Shown here in pieces: positions 49,801 through 62,300 of a stretch of 64,000 bases of DNA (position 1 is the stretch's first letter; the number at the start of each line of letters is the position of its first letter). The stretch is from Gonocerus acuteangulatus (Eukaryota > Arthropoda > Insecta > Hemiptera > Coreidae): positions 47,091,395 through 47,155,394 of the forward strand of contig OX328125.1 in the NCBI GenBank assembly GCA_946811695.1. Direction: 5' to 3'. The position numbers and the translations under genes were made by a program. The notes beneath the pieces were generated by a model that made no database searches, had not been told where the DNA came from, and was given only the letters and a program-made list of their open reading frames with translations.

Positions 49801-52800
49801 AATATATTGTTTACTGTTGCTCATTATCCTCTTCGTTAATTCTGCAACTTTGTTGTTTTAGGTCAAGAGAGCTGCCAAAGAGCATGCCGAAATGTCCAAT
49901 TTTTCCCGAAAATCTGCCTGTTTATCTTAGCCAAAACCCCGCTATTCCTTGACTTCTTATCGAAATACAATATCATCGACCCATCATTTGTAAAAGCTAC
50001 AGACGACAAATTACCACCGTTTTCCACTATCTTCTAAGTGAACGAGAGCGTTGAAATCTAGGATACTCACATTGGGTACTTTCTTGTGGTGAGTCCTTAT
50101 AGGTGGACGATTTACTCCGTTAATCCTGTTGTAGAGTCCACAGGCATTGCAGAGGTGATGTCCCGTACCATCCCTTCGCCATAGCGGGGTCACATTAGCT
50201 GCGCAGTTCACGCACTCCTTTATATCCCCTTGCATCAGGCCTGAAAGTAATGAAATATTATGTATAACATCTCTGTGTGAATATATATAAATGATTTGCA
50301 ATGAGACTGTCTACAAGATTCGTCTATAGGTGAAAAACGCTAGATTTCTTGTATTGGGCACACAAAAATAGTCTGACTGACACAGTGAAACTTGTTATCA
50401 CTTCTCCTAAATTAACCAAAACTATAAAAAAAGATACATACATTTTGGTAGCGTAAGGAGTGGAAAAATTATTATTAAAAACAAAACAGAAAAAGGTGCA
50501 TCAATTGAGAAGAACACTTTTGATGTTTCGTATATTTTCTAAAATATCTTGAAAGTGGTCGCGATATCTTGTGGAATGGAAGGCAAATATTCGAAACCTA
50601 ATACACTTCCTACAATAAAGCTTTCCGGGTAAATTTCGACAGACCAGCCTCAGCCATTTGACAGTGCTTGGGGTTCCGTAAATGTTCGTCTCGTTCCTTT
50701 ATTATTTGGAAACACGCTAAAATGACACAGGTTCTGTGAGTCAGACAATTTTGTTATTCGAATTCGCTAATGTCGAAATTTCCGGTGTATCCCAGTAGGG
50801 TTTTAAAATCAAAATATTCTAATCTTCCAAAGTAAATACTAGGGCAGCAGCTCCATTTTGCTGAAGGGAATTCAAATTAAAATAATCTATGATGTCATTT
50901 CTTGCAAAATATGTTAGTGTAATGGATTGATGAACTTTGAACGGATTTTTATTATTATATTCTCCGCGCTAAACTTCTTCAATAGTGTGTCGGTGCAACT
51001 TTTGTCGGCGGCGGTAATGGTGATATTTTGATACAAATTCTATTATAAGTTATCATCAGTCAGCTTAGCACTTTTTTCATACTGGATACCTACAGATCTA
51101 ATACATGTCCACAGCGTATATAGAAAGTCATTTCTGGAGGCGGGGGGGGCAGCGAGAACTGGGGATTTGGGGGGCATGGAATACCAAGACCTAGAACATG
51201 GAATAGCCAACTAAAACGCTATTACCCCCAAAACAAAATACTCTTTCTGAACGAAGTGATTTATTTAGTTTATTTTTTAGGTTTATCTGTCACGTTTTTA
51301 ACGATTCAATCAAAATATCAGGAGGGGGGCTACAGCCCCCTCAGCCTCCCCCTTTATACGCACATGTATCCAGCAAAGAATATTAAGTTCTGATGAATAT
51401 TATGAATATCTATTGGGATACAGAAGACATTTCCTTACCACGGGTGCCGAAATCCGTACAAACAAAAAGGCTATGTTGTGTCGAGATTTGTATTTATATA
51501 AACGCACAAACATTCAATATAAGATTATACTCTACAATATGCAATAAATGAATATTTTGTTACTTACTTGGGTCATAGGATTCGTCTAAGGTCCAAGATC
51601 CTTGGCCCTGGCCAGGAGGTCCTGAGAAGACATAAGGTCCTGGAGGTAACTGAATCTCCTGCTGTGGCTGTTGATAGACATATTCCCCAGACCAGTAGCT
51701 CCCTCCTTGATTCACACCACCAACATACTCTCTGCTGCTTCCACTGCTCCCGCCGCCGGTAACGTAAGTCACCTAGGGAGAAAAATGAAGTACATCTCAT
51801 ATCCCTTAAATAAACGGATTCGAGACATAGCTCAGCGACTCTTTGAAGTATTCTCAGAACGAAAGCCTGTGGGAAAGGGTTGCTGATAAGTCGGGCAACT
51901 ACCGGTGGGCAAACAGAGCTGGCCAACCAGAGGACAGGACTGATAACAGTAAGCCACTATCATCCACCAGGAATTCCTCCCCTCTAAACCTCCGAGTAGA
52001 ACTCAACGGATTACTTAAAGGATCTTACATCTTCATATTGACTTCAAGATTAGTAACTCACAATGACACCATGTTTCGACCGGAAACCGTTCTGGTGGGA
52101 TTCAAAGGCAGAATTTAGTTTCGGCGACAGCTGACAGATGTTCAAATGCTCTAGTATAAAGCTCTAAGGTTGATTTTATAGGGTTACCACATCGACCAAA
52201 CAACTAGTAGTTTATTCTGTTGACTAGGACGCCACTTTCACCAAATTTTGATAAAACAGTTTCATGTGTTACCTTGAACACCAGACTCAAGGCAACAACT
52301 CACTCAATATCAGACCCCCCAAACAAATACCGAGGCAGTCGCCTTTTAAACAAAACGACACAATGTTTTGTACTCCCAGACAACTGCCGTTCACAGGTCA
52401 AAAATACTATCATCTACTAAATTCGAAACAGGATAGTAATAAATAAGCTGCCTCACAACCAAAGGACCTGATGATGGGTCTTGATAATTTATAATTTCAC
52501 TTATCCACTGACTCTTGTAATTGTTAAACCATTTCGATGCTGAATTAAGGAGCACTGCAACCTACCATGGATAGGTGATTATTTAGGCTGGTACGGTCCC
52601 CGTGGGTCGGCATTTTATGATTCGATAATTACAATTTTACATTCTATTATTATTTACATTAAAGATTATTACGAACTCCTATTGTTAATATTTGTTGAAC
52701 GCAGTCATTTTTAGCGCGGTTACTCCCTACGCAATCCGGAAGTGCCGACTAGAAACTTTCACGTTTCAGGCCCTATAGATCACGAAACTATAGGTAGCTC

Positions 52801-52805
52801 AAATT

Positions 52806-52854
<49 letters not shown>

Positions 52855-55800
52855 TTGTCTGTTAACGCTATAACAAGCTCAAAAATGGCCCGATTTTGAT
52901 GAAATTTGGTACAAAAATCTGTCTTCTAATTTGAAAGGTCAAGTTCATTAAACAGCAGAATTCGCCCACGGGAAGATAGTGTTTGGGCGAAATTCACGCA
53001 AAAAAAATCGTAACGCTTACGTTTTTGAGTTTATATGCTTGCAGGTACTTGTTTTATAAGTTTCTTAACGTAGGAAGAACCCATTTTTAAGGCGATATCT
53101 CTAACCGTTTCTGAGAAAAGTGGAATCAATGTTTCTGTAAGTCATTATTTTTTTGTGGGTACTTAGAATCGCGGGATTTAATTGAGATATTTTTTACATA
53201 TTGGAAATTAATTAATTTTTAAATTTTGGTTATATTTGGAGTTAAGGAAGTGTGCGAAAAAAATATTTTATTAATAGACATGAAACGTTTTCGGATCTTC
53301 ATACATTTTTCGTAAATATCTCGATAACGGTTGGGTATTCGTTGTAAGTGGAAGGTGACCGTTCGAATGCCTACTAAATTCTCTACAAAAAAAAAGATTC
53401 TGAATCAATATTCGATGGGGCAACGTCAATCAGATATATAAGCGCTTAAAATTTAAAAAGTGTTTGTTTTGAAAGGGTTTTTCTCTTTGTTTATCTCACT
53501 TTTTAATTGGATGTTTCTTGTTTTAAATTGCATTTATCAGTAAAATTAGTATTGTAGTAAAATAAGCTAAGAAACGGTGAAAGGTATTGGTAATACGTTT
53601 GGAGTGGCTGTGGTAATCAAGATGGTTGTGGCTAATCATGATGACGTATGCGTACTTTGTTTTGAATTCTCCTATCTATATAACCTTCCTCATAGCCTCC
53701 AACTGAAGTTATCGTTATTTCTTATTTTATAAAAAGATTTAACCCACGACAGAATGGAATTTTATTCGCCATGAAGCACATATTTACAGTTGATTATAAC
53801 AGTAAAACGAATTTGCTAGTAAAACAAGATACTTAAAATGTTTGGTTGTTTAGAATAGGGCCTTCTCAGCAGTAGTCGAAGAGTAAGTACGTTTTTCAGT
53901 ACATAATTGTATTGACTTATACAGATTAAGAATTATCCGCTTCTGTGTATGTTGGCTACTGTCAGTTTCCTGTGATTTGTGATGCTAATCTATTCCATTT
54001 CTTCGAGATGTTTGTAACCGCGCTAAGATGACGCAGTTCCTGCGAGTCGGACTTTTTTTTTATGTTGTGATTTTAAATGCGTAGATATTTTTTATTGTAA
54101 TTGCGAATTAATCTTGTTGATCATATTGTATGACCAGGCATTTACAAGTTAAAGTTTGCGACTTAAACTCGTTTTCCGTAAGTGAAGGAAAAAAGTAAAT
54201 GAAGATTTTTAGCGCTTAATAACATGTTTTTTCGCGTGCTTCAAATTGAAATCGGTAGTATCGGGGTATACATATTTAAGCTATTGATGTATTTGCTCAA
54301 ATCAACACATTCACTGTGAAATAGGATCTCGTAATTTGTGCATTGGTCTAGGATGCCAACTTTCATTAACTTTACTTGACTCAGAGTTAAGAGAAAGCTC
54401 GTAGTTTCTAGAGTTATTACTTAGGCGCAAATACTTGCGCTCAATATAGAGCATAAACTTACACAAAGTCGGATCCTGAAAAAACTGTGGCACTTAAAGT
54501 GCTAATCTGATCCACCACAAGCCCATCTTGGAATTGCAGAAGATGTAAGAAACGCGACGTTATCTTCTTCCAGAACAAACAATAACAAAGTTTTAGACTG
54601 AAACGTCTCAATCAAGAGGGAATAACCGATTCAGGCCTCAAGTCAACATATCATAAAAAAATTGTTTGGAGACACAAGCTATGACCTGGATTGGAGGTTT
54701 ACGAGACGAAGCGGGTCCTTAGAGTCGGCACGAGTCTAAAGAGCGGAGTGGGTGTTGTACAAATATTGGGAGCGGATGTCGAGCCCGGAACTCAATAAAC
54801 AAGACGGTACCATGAGCCAGGAATTCACCTGGCCAGCTCCACCTTAGGGCACAGCTATACCTGAGGTCTTTCCGCCCAGATAGACATCGTCCGAGATGGG
54901 AGTGGTCGGTCAAAAAACAGGTCAGCACGTCGTCTAGTCAAGGAAGTAACAGAAACGCCTTCTTCCTGTCGTACGTCATGTCAACACGTCACGCTAAAAG
55001 TCAATTATGATGTCATTTGCGCGTTTAGAACGAAATGCTAATGTATAGCCATGACTCAATTTTTTTTTTAATTATTTACAAGCAATATTCTTGATGACTT
55101 GTCAATACAAAGTTGAATGGGAATATATTTGCACACGGAAAGTATTTTCGATGGAGTATCTCCTATCACATAATAAGCTGATATACACGTATTAATTTAT
55201 TTTCGTGCCGTATCTATTAACATTGGAAATTATATTAAATAGGCCTAACATGAAGATTATATGTTTATTACAAAATAAAGCCATAAAACAATTAGGAATT
55301 TTCGTGAAAAACGAAATGTTCTATTATATTTTTCAAGTAAAATTATTACTACAAAATCTCAAAGAAACAACGATTCAACGATTGTGGAATGTACAAAGTA
55401 AAAAGCAATACACACTGTAATATTTCTGTACAAAGCTACCAACGTCATAATGCCATCAACGTCAAACAGAATATCATCAACTTCAAACTCTAGACTTACC
55501 AAATGACATGAACGAATTAATTACTCGATACGAGTATCATTATATCCCAACAATTTTTATAAAACCTAAAAACTATCAGCATCTAAAATAAAATGACCTT
55601 CCAATAAAACGACAATTCAATTATTAAAATAAAATGTAACAAATTTGCAAATATTTTCTTTCTGCACTAATTCCTGTCATTCAACTAACTAATGAACTAG
55701 TACTGTTACTAATGTTAAAAATTATTATGAAACTTTAGTAATACCAAAAACCTAAAATAACACAAAGAAGTTATCATCAATTGTTATCATTCATCAACAT

Positions 55801-57485
55801 TCTAAACGCGGAGAGTTTAAAAATAACATGCAAAAAATGTAAGTTCATACTGAAAACAGTAATTATTTTAGTTTCTTATCAACACCATATGAATGTTGAA
55901 AATATCGTCCCTACCATGCTAAACTATCGAATATGAAAATTGGAGCAACCTAGCGAACGAATATATTCGATACATTAACGAAGTAATATATTGAAAATAG
56001 TCTTATTACTTTATTTAAGGCATTAAAGGCTATTCTAAAGGTGTTAGAGTTGTGAATATTCCTAACAACCCGTATCGTCCACAATACAAGAGCAAAGTCT
56101 CGAATCTGAAAAACAAGATTTTTCATATTCGATATTTTGACATGGTAGGGACGATATATGCACCACTCGAATATGTACACGCTGAAGGTCAATATACACT
56201 TAATTTATTGATTATTTTTGGCAAAGTTCAAGATTTTATGACGTTCCCTCAGGGGCAAATGCAATTAAATACATTACAAGTCTCTTAATTAGAAGCGCAT
56301 TATAATGGTAATAACTAAAAACTGCAACTTCTAGCCGTGCTATGTTTGGCTACCTTCTTAAAGGGTAGGCTACCTTGTAACTTTTTTTTTTACAATATTT
56401 TTATGGCCTAAATTATCACTTAACTAATCAAAAATGATATCCAAGAGTTTTTATGTGAAGAAGCATTTTTTAAATGGGCAAAAAATACGATGTCCCGAGT
56501 GAAATGAACGTGGTGCTGATTTGAAGATAGTTTTTTGAGCGAGCTTTGATTGGTCCCTTTTTCATTGCTAAATTTTATTTTGGTCCTTCTTTAATACATT
56601 TCAAAATTAAAATCCTTTTTTTTTATCTTTATTACAAGAAATTGTTTGTTTGTTTATTTGTTTTTTAGGGCAAGCAACTTACAAGAAATTATGAAGGAAA
56701 ATTAAATAGGAAAGACATGAACACTTCAGATCATTAAACTTTTAAAGTCGTTTTCCCAAAACTATGTATTCCAAATCGAGCGGTACTCTGGCGTCTTCAA
56801 TTTTTGCCCGTTCAACTTCAAATTTTAACTGCAGATTTCTTATAATATTTGCTAGTTAAGTAGGCAGGATTTCATTTTCGAAAAAAATTAATATTTCTTA
56901 AAAATCCTAAATACTTTACTAGATTTAACCTTCTTCTTTCGAAATAATTTCAGTTTTTTGTTGTAGATTAAAAATTGCCGCCTGCAGACTATCGCCCGTG
57001 AAAAAAGAGGGTTTCCGTCCCTCCGACACTGGGCCGCCATATTTTTCCCCGAAGAATTTAAACTTATTTTTTTGGATCCTTTAACATCCCGTTTAAAACG
57101 TTTGACATAAAGAATTAAAATATATTGATGTATTTGTTCTTTATAAATTCAAGAAAATGACTTGATTCTGATCGCAAAAGGTAGTGTTACCCTTAAGAAG
57201 AAAATGTAAAAAACACAAGTCTATGGTAATTTCGGTTGGCAAAATGTATTATTCTTATCAAGTGGATATCAAAATATTACAGGAATATTCTATAATAAAT
57301 TAATGGCAAGGTTCCAATCTTCCTCTTATCTTAACGAATTTTCTACGATTAACATAAAAGAGATTAATTCGATTTTCCTTTAGAGCCACGCAAACTATAT
57401 TATCCAACAAAGGCTTCAACGAATGAAGTTTTCACATTCAATCAATATTTCATATATATTAAATTATAAAATTTTATATATATAA

Positions 57486-57516
<31 letters not shown>

Positions 57517-57527
57517 TTTATATATAT

Positions 57528-57571
<44 letters not shown>

Positions 57572-58904
57572 GAAGGGTTACGTACATGTATATAATCCAA
57601 TATCCCGCGGGTTGGTTGTTTCCCACATATGCCTTAAGATATAACCATTCAAAACAACCGTGTTTGACTAAAGATATTATTAAGTATTTAACATACCTGC
57701 GCACTAAGCTGTGGGGGATGGCCAGATGAGTGTTCGAAATGCTGGAAATGCTTGCTCAATGTAGGTTCCGCTTTGATGTAGACTTCCTGTTCGTCCTCCT
57801 TGTAGGTGTAATATCCACCTTGTTCGGGATAGCCCGCAGGATAGGTTACGGACTCCAGGGTGACGTAACTACCTTCTCCCTTGTCGTCTCTTTCGAACTT
57901 CACCCCTTCCCCGTAGTACCTTCCTGGGCTGTATCGTCCGGACTCCTCCAGGCTGTAGCTGGCAACGGTTGCTTCTTCGTAGCTACCTGCTGAAGCAGAA
58001 CCTCGGAGGTTGTCGGCGATCTTGTACTCGTAAAGGACCACTTCCTTGGTACCCCTGAAAAATAAAAATAAAATGCTGTTATAGTATGTCACAAAATTAC
58101 TCCTAAAATCAAATAAATTTTGAATACATTAAAATTCAATGGGGATGAAACTTCACGGTTGCCTAAAAGGGTTTTCTTGTCCAGACACGATCAGCCCCAG
58201 AGAACAGACCATGTACTCCCTGACTATATGTTTACATGGTCAGAAGAGGTCAGAAAAACCCTAGCACGTTTTGCTTAAGCCTAACCCCCCAAAGCTCAAA
58301 ATTTAGGATATTTTACACTAAAATATCTAAAATATTTTGAGGATTTACTTGAATGTAAATTCAAGTAGTTAACCAAAATAAATGACTATTTCCTGTGCGC
58401 TGCTTTTCAGTGCTCAAAAATCCGAACAAATCTTTTTTGAGACCTCAACGAAATCTATTGGTCCATTTCGAGCCAAGTCACAGCCCTTTAAATATATGAC
58501 TTTTCTCAAAATGTTGTGTTTTTGTTTATATTTAAGTATTTAACATGTTTTTTGATGCATCCAATATTTGAGTTCTTAAACACAAATTGACCCAAAGCTT
58601 TCCGAGGTGATTCTTGAACTGATGCCATCTTTAAAATCCCGAAATACAACCCTTACAAAATCTCCCCATGTTTGATTCGAGCAATGTAAATAGAATTTGC
58701 TGTGCTATGAGAACGATAAAATCACTGTATAATTATTTTATTTCATTTTTTGGGTTGGAATTCTGCGGGATGTCAGTGTTAGCATCTCATGACGACAAAG
58801 AATTATTCGCAAAGGCCATAGGCTCTATAAAAATAATTTGTGGATTAACGGTTTTAAAATATTTGGCAGTGCAACACGAATTTTACTGCTCTAGGAGCGG
58901 GGCG

Positions 58905-58969
<65 letters not shown>

Positions 58970-59127
58970 CGTCCGAACCTTTTATAATGGAACGCTTAAA
59001 GGTTATTGAACAATACAAATCCATAAATAGAATGATATCTAACAAAATTCCAAAGGGTATTCAATATGTGATCGATGTATATTTTGCGTACACACAAACA
59101 CACACACACACACACACATTTATATAC

Positions 59128-59184
<57 letters not shown>

Positions 59185-59272
59185 ATGGAGATGAATCCAT
59201 CGAAATATTCCGGGAAGAAGCGAGGAGGAGTACCACCGCTGGAGAAAAATGCCGTTCCATCTAAAAAAAAAA

Positions 59273-59330
<58 letters not shown>

Positions 59331-62300
59331 GTATATAAATGTGTGTGTGTGTGTGTGTGTGTACGCAAAATATACATCGATCACATATTGAATACCCTTT
59401 GGAATTTTGTTAGATATCATTCTATTTATGGATTTGTATTGTTCAATAACCTTTAAGCGATCCATTATAAAAGGTTCGGACGGTGAGTAATTCATTTGTA
59501 TTATGAGTCAATAGCCAATTCATTGAATTACCACATCTTGAGGATTTAATTGGATCAAATTTCATGTATATATTTTAATTCCCAAATTTGTTGGGCATTG
59601 CTTAGCTAATATATTTTATGCTTTGAGTCTGTTATAATTAATATTGACAAAACAATTCTTGTTGTCATTTCATTGCCTTCTTTCGATTCGTCGTTCAATA
59701 TTGACAGAACTATGATGGATTGATGTTTCAACATATTTGTTCTTGTGTTATTTATATTTTAACTCATACTTGAGTCAATAAAAGAATTTTTATTGCACGC
59801 TTCATTATGTATTTACCTTTAGTACAAAAAAGTGTCTAACTCTGCGGCTTAGTAAAACAGTTCGTATTGTTTTTACATATTATAATATAATATATAAGAA
59901 CAATACATATACATATACTTAAATATAATATAAATATATTATATTTAAGTATATATTATTGAACAACAATCATTCTACAGTTAAATCATTCGTTTAAGTA
60001 ATACAGGCAAAAAAAAAAAAAAAAAAAATGAAATACGACCTCTCCTGTTTTATCAAGTCACTATATATTAAATATGACTTAATAAAATTATTAGCCCTGA
60101 TGAAGGCTTGAAGTTCAAGCCGAAACGTCGGCACAATAAAACCATTTTTATGATAAAATGTAGTTTTATTAAGTAGCAGTGACCGAACCTCTCAATAATA
60201 ATAATAATAATAATAATCTCCTCTCAATAATAAAATTATATTCATATTTTGCGGTAAAATAAATCAATCACCAAATCAATTTAATTTAAAATTGGGAAAA
60301 TATTTAAAATTATTTTTAATGAATTTGAAGATAGTTTAAAATTAAATTTTTAGATTTCATGAGGTTGGGGGGGAATTGGTTTAGTGTTAATATTTCGGTA
60401 GCTCTTTTCAAGTTTTCATTGTGGAAGGACTCATGGGATAAAGAAAGGGCGCGGCGAAGAAGGTTTCGAGCTACATTGATTTTCATGTGGTAAGGAAGTA
60501 GGTTTTGTGTACCAGTTTGTGATGATAGTGCCGTCGGTCTGTCTGATTAGTAGAACGTCCAAGTAGGGGAGTTGTTGGTTCTGTTCTGTCTCTACCGTAA
60601 ATTGTAGTCTGGGATGATAAGAGTTGAAGCAGTTTAGTATGTCTGTTAGTCTATCGGGGTTTATAATTAACAGGAGGTCATCTACATATTTGCAAATGAA
60701 AGATATGTCCTGGGGGAACAGTGGACATATGGGTGGGACGAAAGTGTTAAGTAAGTCGGTAAGAAAGATGGAGGATAAATCTTTTTTAGATTTTAATTTG
60801 TATGGCAACGAGCAAGACAATTTAATGAAATGTCATAATTTATGAGTTACACAAAAGGACAAATAGCACGAGCGTATTACCTTGAGTTCGAGGCTTAAAT
60901 TAAAACACGTAGGTATATGCATTTTAAATGAACCAAAAAAGCCAAAAGTTATTATAATTGTTCAAAACTGGCCCTATTAAATCTGCATATTATACCACTG
61001 GTGGAAGGAAATCAATATAGACTTATATTAATACATACAGATCAACTAGTTCACTCATTTATTGCTTGTTCAGGAGTATTATTTATGGCTATTTGCAGCC
61101 TAAATAGAAACGCGCGCCTTCCCCTAGCAATTTTATCTAAGATTATGTTACTGGATCGAAGATGTAGGCAATATTATTGGATCTCTTGTGGTTTTAAATG
61201 CCTTGTGAAATTTTTAGTTTTGGCTCGAAAATTAGTAATTATTTACGGAATTTAAACTGTAAAATGATTTTTAAATGTTGAGCCGACATGAATACTTAAA
61301 TATAAAATTTACTAAAAGTACTTAATCTATTTAAGGAACACTTCACAAACATTAACAAAAATACAGCCTCTCAGATTTGGTATTTTTTTTTCCATTTGAC
61401 AGTTTTCTTTTTCTCTTGGTTTTCTTACATTTTATTCTTCATTACTATCAAAGAGCTTGCCAAAACGTCCATAATATACTTTTTTTCGAAAATTTGACTG
61501 TTATTCTTAATCGAATCACAACTATAATAAAAAAACTTGACGTTTCCATAGGTACCTTCAAATTTGCAAATTTTCATTGTTACGGTGAAGTAAAAACCAA
61601 TTAATAACAATAATATATTAATATACGGATACCATATGATATTATAATATATCACATGGTATCAAGACGAGTATATATTATATACTCGTCTAGATACCAT
61701 GTTAAAGCAAGTAAAGAGAGGTCTGTTCATGCTCTTTGCTTAATTTTTTTTAAGGAGTATCGGCTTCTAGGCCATTAGCGCCGGGCTATCTATAGGTTAC
61801 CACCCTTCCTAACACTCATGGTGTAGCGACAGGCGGGACCCAAACCTACATCTTCCGCATGACAATCCAGCGTGCTACTATGCCTCAGGAAGACCCCCAT
61901 TATTGCTTAGTTATCACAATTTTTAATGATTTTTATAATAAAAAATAAGCACAAGGTTAAATACTTATATTTTCAATAGAAAAAATGTTTATTAAATTCT
62001 TTATAGTATGTTTAATATTTGACGGCTGAGAGCTCTATAAACTTTTGCCAGCTTATGGGTCTTCAAATTTCTATTTTACTTGTCCTTGAGACGTTTCGGC
62101 TCATGTCATTGTCAATCTATATAAAAAACATGAAAATGACTAAGTTATAATTACAATACTTAACGATTAACCCATTCGAGACCGATTGCACACCGTGTGT
62201 GCCATAACAGTAATGTGCAATTATCAGTTATTGTGAATATACTAGTCGTCGCAATATGATTTTTCTTGGACTAATGAAATCTGTAAAGTACAAGAAAACA

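Noticed and set aside
51573..51926. 117-aa frame overlapping GATA exon 3 on the same strand
   Set aside because: It is a shifted-frame shadow of the real exon and runs across its splice acceptor.
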